Source: Chiridota heheva (Eukaryota; Echinodermata; Holothuroidea; Apodida; Chiridotidae). Taken from it: a stretch of 64,000 nt of DNA. Where the stretch lies: contig JAIGNY010001856.1 of the NCBI GenBank assembly GCA_020152595.1, positions 956,501 to 1,020,500 on the forward strand, in the 5' to 3' direction. How positions within the stretch are numbered: position 1 is the first letter of the stretch; each line of letters starts with the position of its first letter. The notes below the pieces were generated by a model that was given only the letters and a program-made list of their open reading frames with translations, did no database searches and was not told the origin of the DNA. Of this stretch, positions 12,801 to 27,800 are shown one piece after another. The translations under genes and the position numbers were made by a program.

Positions 12801-15800
12801 GTAGGGTTTCCCACCCTATTGTTGCGTCACAGCTTGTAATGCCATGTCTGTAATATCCATTGTCCTTTAAATGAAGCATGGTGATTGGATGTTGGAATCT
12901 GTGGCAATGCCATCCATCTCTTTATAATCACATAGTCACATTTGACTATTCACGGTTGGAACCTACAATCCTGGACAAAATTAGTTGTCGCATTTTTAAG
13001 CCCCTTCTACCCCGCCTCAATGTTGGAGTTGAAGAGGACCATCCGGGGACGTTTTCGTTTCAAGCGACATTGAAATGGGGCACAGGGGAAAAAGTGTGAC
13101 AACTATTTTGTCCAAGATTGTAGCTTTGTAATGGTCAGGGGATTGTAAACGTTTAGAATCATGCATAGTCTGTTGGTTTGTTTGTCAAAGAAGATGTTTT
13201 TGAAAGCAATTACCCGTCAACTTGGTTTATCTGGTGTGTTGCACTTGTTGGCATGTGTGTTTGTATGATGCATGCTGGGATATGTGTGTTTGTATTATGT
13301 ATGCTGGGATTATTCTAAAGGACCTCCTTCAGCATTTCTGAGCAGAAACAATATGAAGATTTTTTTTTTTTTTTTCCCTATACTAGTGTCAGTAATTAAG
13401 CAGGTCATTCTGGTATACGTGCATTGGATTTAAAATGCATAATGAAATCTGGAAGATTAACTTACATTTTATTTTTTTAAAAGAAGAGAATTTGTGCTCA
13501 CAAGCTGTTGCAACCTTTAACCAATTCTTAAGGTTTGTCCCGAAATCTTATATGAATAATAACCCTTCCTTTCCATCAGGCTGCCACTTTCTACCATGGC
13601 ATTTTAAAGTTTTATTATTTCATGTTTGAAATTATATTTTTAAATCATAACATGTTGGTGTGATTGTTAGATTAGGTGACAATATGATAATGATATATTT
13701 TACTTTTCAGATCCTCTAGTTTCCTTCCAAAGAGGAGAATAACTCATTTGTTGTTATACCTTACAGTCCACCATCCATTTGAAATAAGGAAGAAACACGC
13801 TACATAACCAAACAGTGCAGGATTACCAAGTAAAAAAAAAAAGTATTTGGTGGCTTTTTTGATAAGCAGTTTTAAAGGATAAACGCTTAACTCTCTGCAG
13901 GATCTATATTTGCCTTGCGTTAGTTATTTGCTTTGTGAAATGTCTTTGTTTGCACTAATCATATTAGCTGAAAGAATTAAGTGTTAGATATCATGTATGA
14001 TGTCGGTAATGATCATATCAGCTGAAAGAATTAAGTGTTAGATATCATGTATGGTGTCGGTAATGATCATATCAGCTGAAAGAATTAAGTGTTAGATATC
14101 ATGTATGGTGTCTGTAATGATCATATTAGCTGAAAGAATTAAGTGTTAGATATCATGTATAATGGTGTAGCTGAAAGAATTAAAGATGTCATGTATGGTG
14201 TCGGTAAGATGTTGGTGTAATGATCATATTAGCTGAAAGAATTAAGTGTTAGATATCATGTATGGTGTCGGTAATGATCATATTAGCTGAAAGAATTAAG
14301 TGTTAGATGTCATGTATGGTGTTGGTAATGATCATATTAGCTGAAAGAATTAAGTGTTAGATATCATGATGGTGTCGGTAATGATCATATTAGCTGAAAG
14401 AATTAAGTGTTAGATATCATGTATGGTGTCGGTAATGATCATATTAGCTGAAAGAATTAAGTGTTAGATATCATGTATGGTGTCGGTAATGATCATATTA
14501 GCTGAAAGAATTAGGTGTTAGATATCATGTATGGTGTCGGTAATGATCATATTAGCTGAAAGAATTAGGTGTTAGATATCATGTATGGTGTCGGTAATGA
14601 TCATATTAGCTGAAAGAATTAAGTGTTAGATATCATGTATGGTGTCGGTAATGATCATATTAGCTGAAAGAATTAAGTGTTAGATATCATGTATGGTGTC
14701 GGTAATGATCATATTAGCTGAAAGAATTAAGTGTTAGATATCATGTATGGTGTCGGTAATGATCATATTAGCTGAAAGAATTAAGTGTTAGATATCATGT
14801 ATGGTGTCGGTAATGATCATATTAGCTGAAAGAATTAAGTGTTAGATATCATGTATGGTGTCGGTAATGATCATATTAGCTGAAAGAATTAAGTGTTAGA
14901 TGTCATGTATGGTGTCGGTAATGATCATATTAGCTGAAAGAATTAAGTGTTAGATATCATGTATGGTGTCGGTAATGATCATATTAGCTGAAAGAATTAA
15001 GTGTTAGATATCATGTATGGTGTCGGTAATGATCATATTAGCTGAAAGAATTAAGTGTTAGATATCATGTATGGTGTCGGTAATGATCATATTAGCTGAA
15101 AGAATTAAGTGTTAGATGTCATGTATGGTGTCGGTAATGATCATATTAGCTGAAAGAATTAAGTGTTAGATATCATGTATGGTGTCGGTAATGATCATAT
15201 TAGCTGAAAGAATTAAGTGTTAGATATCATGTATGGTGTCGGTAATGATCATATTAGCTGAAAGAATTAAGTGTTAGATATCATGTATGGTGTCGGTAAT
15301 GATCATATTAGCTGAAAGAATTAAGTGTTAGATATCATGTATGGTGTCGGTAATGATCATATCAGCTGAAAGAATTAAGTGTTAGATGTCATGTATGGTG
15401 TCGGTAATGATGATATCAGCTGAAAGAATTAAGTGTTAGATATCATGTATGGTGTCGGTAATGATCATATTAGCTGAAAGAATTAAGTGTTAGATATCAT
15501 GTATGGTGTTGGTAATGATCATATTAGCTGAAAGAATTAAGTGTTAGATATCATGTATGGTGTCGGTAATGATCATATTAGCTGAAAGAATTAAGTGTTA
15601 GATATCATGTATGGTGTCGGTAATGATCATATTAGCTGAAAGAATTAAGTGTTAGATATCATGTATGGTGTCGGTAATGATCATATTAGCTGAAAGAATT
15701 AGGTGTTAGATATCATGTATGGTGTCGGTAATGATCATATTAGCTGAAAGAATTAAGTGTTAGATATCATGTATGGTGTCGGTAATGATCATATTAGCTG

Positions 15801-18800
15801 AAAGAATTAGGTGTTAGATATCATGTATGGTGTCGGTAATGATCATATTAGCTGAAAGAATTAAGTGTTAGATATCATGTATGGTGTCGGTAATGATCAT
15901 ATTAGCTGAAAGAATTAAGTGTTAGATATCATGTATGGTGTCGGTAATGATCATATTAGCTGAAAGAATTAAGTGTTAGATATCATGTATGGTGTCGGTA
16001 ATGATCATATTAGCTGAAAGAATTAAGTGTTAGATATCATGTATGGTGTCGGTAATGATCATATTAGCTGAAAGAATTAAGTGTTAGATGTCATGTATGG
16101 TGTCGGTAATGATCATATCAGCTGAAAGAATTAAGTGTTAGATATCATGTATGGTGTCGGTAATGATCATATTAGCTGAAAGAATTAAGTGTTAGATGTC
16201 ATGTATGGTGTCGGTAATGATCATATTAGCTGAAAGAATTAAGTGTTAGATATCATGTATGGTGTGGTAATGATCATATTAGCTGAAAGAATTAAGTGTT
16301 AGATATCATGTATGGTGTCGGTAATGATCATATCAGCTGAAAGAATTAAGTGTTAGATATCATGTATGGTGTCGGTAATGATCATATTAGCTAAAAGAAT
16401 TAAGTGTTAGATATCATGTATGGTGTCGGTAATGATCATATCAGCTGAAAGAATTAAGTGTTAGATGTCATGTATGGTGTCGGTAATGATCATATCAGCT
16501 GAAAGAATTAAGTGTTAGATATCATGTATGGTGTCGGTAATGATCATATTAGCTGAAAGAATTAAGTGTTAGATGTCATGTATGGTGTCGGTAATGATCA
16601 TATTAGCTGAAAGAATTAAGTGTTAGATATCATGTATGGTGTCGGTAATGATCATATTAGCTGAAAGAATTAAGTGTTAGATATCATGTATGGTGTCGGT
16701 AATGATCATATCAGCTGAAAAAATTAAGTGTTAGATATCATGTATGGTGTCGGTAATGATCATATTAGCTGAAAGAATTAAGTGTTAGATGTCATGTATG
16801 GTGTCGGTAATGATCATATTAGCTGAAAGAATTAAGTGTTAGATATCATGTATGGTGTCGGTAATGATCATATTAGCTGAAAGAATTAAGTGTTAGATAT
16901 CATGTATGGTGTCGGCACTAATCATATTAGCTGAAAGAATTAAGTGTTAGATATCATGTATGGTGTCGGTAATGATCATATTAGCTGAAAGAATTAAGTG
17001 TTAGATGTCATGTATGGTGTCAGTAATGATGATATCAGCTGAAAGAATTAAGTGTTAGATATCATGTATGGTGTCGGTACTGATCATATTAGCTGAAAGA
17101 ATTAAGTGTTAGATGTCACGTATGGTGTCGGTAATGATCATATTAGCTGAAAGAATTAAGTGTTAGATATCATGTATGATGTCGGTAATGATCATATCAG
17201 CTGAAAGAATTAAGTGTTAGATATCATGTATGGTGTCGGTAATGATCATATCAGCTGAAAGAATTAAGTGTTAGATATCATGTATGGTGTCTGTAATGAT
17301 CATATTAGCTGAAAGAATTAAGTGTTAGATATCATGTATGGTGTCGGTAATGATCATATTAGCTGAAAGAATTAAGTGTTAGATATCATGTATGGTGTCG
17401 GTAATGATCATATTAGCTGAAAGAATTAAGTGTTAGATGTCATGTATGGTGTTGGTAATGATCATATTAGCTGAAAGAATTAAGTGTTAGATGTCGCGTA
17501 TGGTGTCGGTAATGATCATATTAGCTGAAAGAATTAAGTGTTAGATATCATGTATGGTGTCGGTAATGATCATATTAGCTGAAAGAATTAAGTGTTAGAT
17601 ATCATGTATGGTGTCGGTAATGATCATATTAGCTGAAAGAATTAAGTGTTAGATATCATGTATGGTGTCGGTAATGATCATATTAGCTGAAAGAATTAGG
17701 TGTTAGATATCATGTATGGTGTCGGTAATGATCATATTAGCTGAAAGAATTAGGTGTTAGATATCATGTATGGTGTCGGTAATGATCATATTAGCTGAAA
17801 GAATTAAGTGTTAGATATCATGTATGGTGTCGGTAATGATCATATTAGCTGAAAGAATTAAGTGTTAGATGTCATGTATGGTGTCGGTAATGATCATATT
17901 AGCTGAAAGAATTAAGTGTTAGATATCATGTATGGTGTCGGTAATGATCATATTAGCTGAAAGAATTAAGTGTTAGATATCATGTATGGTGTCGGTAATG
18001 ATCATATTAGCTGAAAGAATTAAGTGTTAGATGTCATGTATGGTGTCGGTAATGATCATATTAGCTGAAAGAATTAAGTGTTAGATATCATGTATGGTGT
18101 CGGTAATGATCATATTAGCTGAAAGAATTAAGTGTTAGATATCATGTATGGTGTCGGTAATGATCATATTAGCTGAAAGAATTAAGTGTTAGATGTCATG
18201 TATGGTGTCGGTAATGATCATATTAGCTGAAAGAATTAAGTGTTAGATGTCATGTATGGTGTCGGTAATGATCATATTAGCTGAAAGAATTAAGTGTTAG
18301 ATATCATGTATGGTGTCGGTAATGATCATATTAGCTGAAAGAATTAAGTGTTAGATATCATGTATGGTGTCGGTAATGATCATATTAGCTGAAAGAATTA
18401 AGTGTTAGATATCATGTATGGTGTCGGTAATGATCATATTAGCTAAAAGAATTAAGTGTTAGATATCATGTATGGTGTCGGTAATGATCATATTAGCTGA
18501 AAGAATTAAGTGTTAGATGTCATGTATGGTGTCGGTAATGATCATATCAGCTGAAAGAATTAAGTGTTAGATATCATGTATGGTGTCGGTAATGATCATA
18601 TTAGCTGAAAGAATTAAGTGTTAGATGTCATGTATGGTGTCGGTAATGATCATATTAGCTGAAAGAATTAAGTGTTAGATATCATGTATGGTGTCGGTAA
18701 TGATCATATTAGCTGAAAGAATTAAGTGTTAGATGTCATGTATGGTGTTGGTAATGATCATATTAGCTGAAAGAATTAAGTGTTAGATATCATGTATGGT

Positions 18801-21800
18801 GTCGGTAATGATCATATTAGCTGAAAGAATTAAGTGTTAGATATCATGTATGGTGTCGGTAATGATCATATTAGCTGAAAGAATTAAGTGTTAGATATCA
18901 TGTATGGTGTCGGTAATGATCATATTAGCTGAAAGAATTAGGTGTTAGATATCATGTATGGTGTCGGTAATGATCATATTAGCTGAAAGAATTAGGTGTT
19001 AGATATCATGTATGGTGTCGGTAATGATCATATTAGCTGAAAGAATTAGGTGTTAGATATCATGTATGGTGTCGGTAATGATCATATTAGCTGAAAGAAT
19101 TAAGTGTTAGATATCATGTATGGTGTCGGTAATGATCATATTAGCTGAAAGAATTAAGTGTTAGATGTCATGTATGGTGTCGGTAATGATCATATTAGCT
19201 GAAAGAATTAAGTGTTAGATATCATGTATGGTGTCGGTAATGATCATATTAGCTGAAAGAATTAAGTGTTAGATATCATGTATGGTGTCGGTAATGATCA
19301 TATTAGCTGAAAGAATTAAGTGTTAGATTCATGTATGGTGTCGGTAATGATCATATCAGCTGAAAGAATTAAGTGTTAGATGTCATGTATGGTGTCGGTA
19401 ATGATCATATTAGCTGAAAGAATTAAGTGTTAGATGTCATGTATGGTGTCGGTAATGATCATATTAGCTGAAAGAATTAAGTGTTAGATATCATGTATGG
19501 TGTCGGTAATGATCATATTAGCTGAAAGAATTAAGTGTTAGATATCATGTATGGTGTCGGTAATGATCATATTAGCTGAAAGAATTAAGTGTTAGATATC
19601 ATGTATGGTGTCGGTAATGATCATATTAGCTAAAAGAATTAAGTGTTAGATATCATGTATGGTGTCGGTAATGATCATATTAGCTGAAAGAATTAAGTGT
19701 TAGATGTCATGTATGGTGTCGGTAATGATCATATTAGCTGAAAGAATTAAGTGTTAGATATCATGTATGGTGTCGGTAATGATCATATTAGCTGAAAGAA
19801 TTAAGTGTTAGATATCATGTATGGTGTCGGTAATGATCATATTAGCTGAAAGAATTAAGTGTTAGATATCATGTATGGTGTCGGTAATGATCATATTAGC
19901 TGAAAGAATTAAGTGTTAGATATCATGTATGGTGTCGGTAATGATCATATCAGCTGAAAAAATTAAGTGTTAGATATCATGTATGGTGTCGGTAATGATC
20001 ATATTAGCTGAAAGAATTAAGTGTTAGATGTCATGTATGGTGTCGGTAATGATCATATTAGCTGAAAGAATTAAGTGTTAGATATCATGTATGGTGTCGG
20101 TAATGATCATATTAGCTGAAAGAATTAAGTGTTAGATATCATGTATGGTGTCGGCAATAATCATATTAGCTGAAAGAATTAAGTGTTAGATATCATGTAT
20201 GGTGTCGGTAATGATCATATTAGCTGAAAGAATTAAGTGTTAGATGTCATGTATGGTGTCAGTAATGATGATATCAGCTGAAAGAATTAAGTGTTAGATA
20301 TCATGTATGGTGTCGGTAATGATCATATTAGCTGAAAGAATTAAGTGTTAGATGTCATGTATGGTGTCGGTAATGATCATATTAGCTGAAAGAATTAGGT
20401 GTTAGATATCATGTATGGTGTGGTAATGATCATATTAGCTGAAAGAATTAAGTGTTAGATATCATGTATGGTGTCGGTAATGATCATATTAGCTGAAAGA
20501 ATTAAGTGTTAGATATCATGTATGGTGTCGGTAATGATCATATTAGCTGAAAGAATTAAGTGTTAGATATCATGTATGGTGTCGGTAATGATCATATTAG
20601 CTGAAAGAATTAAGTGTTAGATATCATGTATGGTGTCTGCAATGATCATATTATCTGAAAGAATTAAGTGTTAGATATCATGTATGGTGTCGGTAATGAT
20701 CATATTAGCTGAAAGAATTAAGTGTTAGATGTCATGTATGGTGTCGGTAATGATCATATTAGCTGAAAGAATTAAGTGTTAGATATCATGTATGGTGTCG
20801 GTAATGATCATATCATCTGAAAGAATTAAGTGTTAGATATCATGTATGGTGTCGGTAATGATCATATCAGCTGAAAGAATTAAGTGTTAGATATCATGTA
20901 TGGTGTTGGTAATGATCATATTAGCTGAAAGAATTAAGTGTTAGATATCATGTATGGTGTCGGTAATGATCATATTAGCTGAAAGAATTAAGTGTTAGAT
21001 ATCATGTATGGTGTCAGTAATGATCATATCAGCTGAAAGAATTAAGTGTTAGATGTCATGTTCGGTGTCGGTAATGATCATATTAGCTGAAAGAATTAAG
21101 TGTTAGATGTCACGTATGGTGTCGGTAATGATTATATTAGCTGAAAGAATTAAGTGTTAGATATCATGTATGGTGTTGGTAATGATCATATCAGCTGAAA
21201 GAATTAAGTGTTAGATGTCATGTATGGTGTCGGTAATGATCATATCAGCTGAAAGAATTAAGTGTTAGATATCATGTATGGTGTCGGTAAATGATCATAT
21301 TAGCTGAAAGAATTAAGTGTTAGATATCATGTATGGTGTCTGCACTGATCATATCATCTGAAAGAATTAAGTGTTAGATGTCATGTTCGGTGTCGGTAAT
21401 GATCATATTAGCTGAAAGAATTAAGTGTTAGATGTCACGTATGGTGTCGGTAATGATCATATTAGCTGAAAGAATTAAGTGTTAGATATCATGTATGGTG
21501 TCGGTAATGATTATATTAGCTGAAAGAATTAAGTGTTAGATATCATGTATGGTGTTGGTAATGATCATATCAGCTGAAAGAATTAAGTGTTAGATGTCAT
21601 GTATGGTGTCGGTAATGATCATATCAGCTGAAAGAATTAAGTGTTAGATATCATGTATGGTGTTTGCACTAATCATATTAGCTGAAAGAATTAAGTGTTA
21701 GATATCATGTATGGTGTCTGCACTGATCATATCATCTGAAAGAATTAAGTGTTAGATGTCATGTTCGGTGTCGGTAATGATCATATTAGCTGAAAGAATT

Positions 21801-24800
21801 AAGTGTTAGATGTCACGTATGGTGTCGGTAATGATCATATTAGCTGAAAGAATTAAGTGTTAGATATCATGTATGGTGTCGGTACTGATCATATTAGCTG
21901 AAAGAATTAAGTGTTAGATATCATGTATGGTGTCGGTAATGATCATATTAGCTGAAAGAATTAAGTGTTAGATATCATGTATGGTGTCGGTAATGATCAT
22001 ATTAGCTGAAAGAATTAAGTGTTAGATATCATGTATGGTGTCGGTAATGATCATATTAGCTGAAAGAATTAAGTGTTAGATATCATGTATGGTGTCTGAA
22101 AGGTAATGATCATATTAGCTGAAAGAATTAAGTGTTAGATATCATGTATGGTGTCGGTAATGATCATATTAGCTGAAAGAATTAAGTGTTAGATATCATG
22201 TATGGTGTCGGTAATGATCATATTAGCTGAAAGAATTAAGTGTTAGATGTCATGTATGGTGTCGGTAATGATCATATTAGCTGAAAGAATTAAGTGTTAG
22301 ATATCATGTATGGTGTCGGTAATGATCATATTAGCTGAAAGAATTAAGTGTTAGATATCATGTATGGTGTCGGTAATGATCATATTAGCTGAAAGAATTA
22401 AGTGTTAGATATCATGTATGGTGTCGGTAATGATCATATTAGCTGAAAGAATTAAGTGTTAGATATCATGTATGGTGTCGGTAATGATCATATTAGCTGA
22501 AAGAATTAAGTGTTAGATATCATGTATGGTGTCTGCACTGATCATATCATCTGAAAGAATTAAGTGTTAGATATCATGTATGGTGTCGGTAATGATCATA
22601 TTAGCTGAAAGAATTAAGTGTTAGATGTCATGTATGGTGTCGGTAATGATCATATTAGCTGAAAGAATTAAGTGTTAGATATCATGTATGGTGTCTAATG
22701 ATCATATCATCTGAAAGAATTAAGTGTTAGATATCATGTATGGTGTCGGTAATGATCATATCAGCTGAAAGAATTAAGTGTTAGATATCATGTATGGTGT
22801 TTGCACTAATCATATTAGCTGAAAGAATTAAGTGTTAGATATCATGTATGGTGTCTGCACTGATCATATCATCTGAAAGAATTAAGTGTTAGATGTCATG
22901 TTCGGTGTCGGTAATGATCATATTAGCTGAAAGAATTAAGTGTTAGATATCATGTATGGTGTCGGTAATGATCATATTAGCTGAAAGAATTAAGTGTTAG
23001 ATATCATGTATGGTGTCGGTAATGATCATATTAGCTGAAAGAATTAAGTGTTAGATATCATGTATGGTGTCGGTAATGATCATATTAGCTGAAAGAATTA
23101 AGTGTTAGATATCATGTATGGTGTCGGTAATGATCATATTAGCTGAAAGAATTAAGTGTTAGATATCATGTATGGTGTCGGTAATGATCATATTAGCTGA
23201 AAGAATTAAGTGTTAGATATCATGTATGGTGTCGGTAATGATCATATTAGCTGAAAGAATTAAGTGTTAGATATCATGTATGGTGTCGGTAATGATCATA
23301 TTAGCTGAAAGAATTAAGTGTTAGATATCATGTATGGTGTCGGTAATGATCATATTAGCTGAAAGAATTAAGTGTTAGATATCATGTATGGTGTCGGTAA
23401 TGATCATATTAGCTGAAAGAATTAAGTGTTAGATGTCGCGTATGGTGTCGGTAATGATCATATTAGCTGAAAGAATTAAGTGTTTGATATCATGTATGGT
23501 GTCGGTAATGATCATATTAGCTGAAAGAATTAAGTGTTAGATATCATGTATGGTGTCGGTAATGATCATATTAGCTGAAAGAATTAAGTGTTAGATATCA
23601 TGTATGGTGTCGGTAATGATCATATTAGCTGAAAGAATTAAGTGTTAGATATCATGTATGGTGTCGGTAATGATCATATTAGCTGAAAGAATTAAGTGTT
23701 AGATATCATGTATGGTGTCGGTAATGATCATATTAGCTGAAAGAATTAAGTGTTAGATATCATGTATGGTGTCGGTAATGATCATATTAGCTGAAAGAAT
23801 TAAGTGTTAGATATCATGTATGGTGTCGGTAATGATCATATTAGCTGAAAGAATTAAGTGTTAGATATCATGTATGGTGTCGGTAATGATCATATTAGCT
23901 GAAAGAATTAAGTGTTAGATATCATGTATGGTGTCGGTAATGATCATATTAGCTGAAAGAATTAAGTGTTAGATATCATGTATGGTGTCGTGTAATGATC
24001 ATATCAGCTGAAAGAATTAAGTGTTAGATATCATGTATGGTGTTGGTAATGATCATATCAGCTGAAAGAATTAAGTGTTAGATATCATGTATGGTGTCGG
24101 TAATGATCATATTAGCTGAAAGAATTAAGTGTTAGATGTCATGTATGGTGTCGGTAATGATCATATTAGCTGAAAGAATTAAGTGTTAGATATCATGTAT
24201 GGTGTCGGTAATGATCATATTAGCTGAAAGAATTAAGTGTTAGATATCATGTATGGTGTCGGTAATGATCATATTAGCTGAAAGAATTAAGTGTTAGATA
24301 TCATGTATGGTGTCGGTAATGATCATATTAGCTGAAAGAATTAAGTGTTAGATATCATGTATGGTGTCGGTAATGATCATATTAGCTGAAAGAATTAAGT
24401 GTTAGATGTCATGTATGGTGTCGGTAATGATCATATCAGCTGAAAGAATTCAGTGTTAGATATCATGTATGGTGTTGGTAATGATCATATTAGCTGAAAG
24501 AATTAAGTGTTAGATGTCATGTATGGTGTTGGTAATGATCATATTAGCTGAAAGAATTAAGTGTTAGATATCATGTATGGTGTCGGTAATGATCATATTA
24601 GCTGAAAGAATTAAGTGTTAGATGTCATGTATGGTGTCGGTAATGATCATATTAGCTGAAAGAATTAAGTGTTAGATATCATGTATGGTGTCGGTAATGA
24701 TCATATTAGCTGAAAGAATTAAGTGTTAGATATCATGTATGGTGTCGGTAATGATCATATTAGCTGAAAGAATTAAGTGTTAGATATCATGTATGGTGTG

Positions 24801-27800
24801 GTAATGATCATATCAGCTGAAAGAATTAAGTGTTAGATATCATGTATGGTGTCGGTAATGATCATATTAGCTGAAAGAATTAAGTGTTAGATATCATGTA
24901 TGGTGTCGGTAATGATCATATTAGCTGAAAGAATTAAGTGTTAGATATCATGTATGGTGTCGGTAATGATCATATTAGCTGAAAGAATTAAGTGTTAGAT
25001 ATCATGTATGGTGTCGGTAATGATCATATTAGCTGAAAGAATTAAGTGTTAGATGTCATGTATGGTGTCGGTAATGATCATATCAGCTGAAAGAATTAAG
25101 TGTTAGATATCATGTATGGTGTCTGCACTGATCATATCAGCTGAAAGAATTAAGTGTTAGATATCATGTATGGTGTCGGTAATGATCATATCAGCTGAAA
25201 GAATTAAGTGTTAGATATCATGTATGGTGTCGGTAATGATCATATTAGCTGAAAGAATTAAGTGTTAGATATCATGTATGGTGTCGGTAATGATCATATT
25301 AGCTGAAAGAATTAAGTGTTAGATATCATGTATGGTGTCGGTAATGATCATATTAGCTGAAAGAATTAAGTGTTAGATATCATGTATGGTGTCGGTAATG
25401 ATCATATTAGCTGAAAGAATTAAGTGTTAGATATCATGTATGGTGTCGGTAATGATCATATTAGCTGAAAGAATTAAGTGTTAGATATCATGTATGGTGT
25501 CGGTAATGATCATATTAGCTGAAAGAATTAAGTGTTAGATATCATGTATGGTGTCGGTAATGATCATATTAGCTGAAAGAATTAAGTGTTAGATGTCATG
25601 TATGGTGTCGGTAATGATCATATCAGCTGAAAGAATTAAGTGTTAGATATCATGTATGGTGTCTGTAATGATCATATCAGCTGAAAGAATTAAGTGTTAG
25701 ATATCATGTATGGTGTCGGTAATGATCATATTAGCTGAAAGAATTAAGTGTTAGATATCATGTATGGTGTCGGTAATGATCATATTAGCTGAAAGAATTA
25801 AGTGTTAGATATCATGTATGGTGTCGGTAATGATCATATCAGCTGAAAGAATTAAGTGTTAGATATCATGTATGGTGTCGGTAATGATCATATTAGCTGA
25901 AAGAATTAAGTGTTAGATGTCATGTATGGTGTTGGTAATGATCATATCAGCTGAAAGAATTAAGTGTTAGATATCATGTATGGTGTTGGTAATGATCATA
26001 TCAGCTGAAAGAATTAAGTGTTAGATATCATGTATGGTGTCGGTAATGATCATATTAGCTGAAAGAATTAAGTGTTAGATATCATGTATGGTGTCGGTAA
26101 TGATCATATTAGCTGAAAGAATTAAGTGTTAGATATCATGTATGGTGTCGGTAATGATCATATTAGCTGAAAGAATTAAGTGTTAGATATCATGTATGGT
26201 GTCGGTAATGATCATATTAGCTGAAAGAATTAAGTGTTAGATATCATGTATGGTGTCGGTAATGATCATATTAGCTGAAAGAATTAAGTGTTAGATATCA
26301 TGTATGGTGTCGGTAATGATCATATTAGCTGAAAGAATTAAGTGTTAGATATCATATATGGTGTCGGTAATGATCATATTAGCTGAAAGAATTAAGTGTT
26401 AGATATCATGTATGGTGTCGGTAATGATCATATTAGCTGAAAGAATTAAGTGTTAGATATCATATATGGTGTCGGTGTCAAGGTTACAAAATTGCTCTTT
26501 TTTACCATTTTGTTCATAATATTGTATAATGCATAATGTGTGGTGTGCTGAACTAACTATCATCAAATGCTTTGAACTAAGAGGTCTTGGGCATTAACTT
26601 ATTGGTTCAGTCGTCAAGCAGGATAATCAAAAGGAAGAAAAAGTGTTTGAATTTTTATTTAATCAAGGAGATAACTAAGAACAAAATTGTGTACTAGATT
26701 TGTAAGAAAGTGACTGAAAGCAGACTATATGTGACATCAGATCCTGACATTTATAAAAAGTGTCTTTTTACCCTAGTTTCAGTTTTATCTGAGATTTTAT
26801 GACTCATTACCATTGGACATATCAGGAGATGGCTGGCACATGGTTAGTAAAGTAACTTTAATTTACTACCTGAAGACATTTTGACAAAAAGACAAGACAA
26901 AACGTTTAAGCAATTAGTGAATTAATCATCAATAACATATATACACTATTAAGGCTGTGATGTTGCTCATCTGCTGTAGACTCTTATGTGCCAGTCATTA
27001 AGGCGTAATTGGCAAGTGTGAATGTCTCAGGAGGTTTTTCAGGCTGTTCGGAAAAATAAGAAGTTATGGTGTTGTTATAAATACAGTGGGTGTCCTGCAG
27101 AGCTTGCTAGGTATAAGGATCATAAAAAGTTCACAAAGGGTTTGGTAAGAGATGCTAAAGTGCTTTTTGAAAAACGTTTGTCCAAAGAGGTTAAGAAGTC
27201 ATTTCACTCTTATGTCGCTCAAAGCAAAAAACTAAGGAGGTTGTTGGTCCCCTTCAGGCTAATGATGGTGTTACTATCAATAGTGGTAAGGATATAGCTG
27301 AGGTTTTGAATGACTACTTTGTGTCTGCTTTTACTAAGGAGTCCCTTGCTGATGATGTTGTGGATTATCTTAGTGTGCACTCTCCAGTATCCATTAAGGA
27401 GGTTGATTTTTCAGTTGATGTTGTGTCTAAGAAGTTGAAGGGTTTGAATTCAAATAAAGCACCCGGTCCAGATGGTATACATCCTGCTGTCTTACGTGAG
27501 TGTTCTGATGTTCTTTCTGTTCCCCTGAGTATTATCTTGGTGTGGAGGGAAAGTGTGCCAGTTAGATCAATTATTGGTTAGTTGACAGGTCACAAAGAGT
27601 TGTTGTTAATGGTAAAGTATCTCCATGGAAGAAGTGGTGTACCTCAGGGTTCTGTGTTGGGTCCCCTTCTTTTCTTAATCTTCATTAATGATATTGATGT
27701 TTCCCTTGGCTCCAGGATTTGTAAATTTGCTGATGACACTAAGCTGTACAGGATTGTCGATAATGCTAGGGATTCTTCACTGTTGCAAACTGATCTGGAT

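Noticed and set aside
13712-13740. TTTTCAG followed by an exon inside the intron 12647-31286
   Set aside because: The frame after the acceptor stops at once, and the flanking exons already join in phase with continuous homology.
13951-26477. CRISPR-like array
   Set aside because: Units are contiguous and nearly identical, with no unique spacers between conserved repeats; the genome is eukaryotic.
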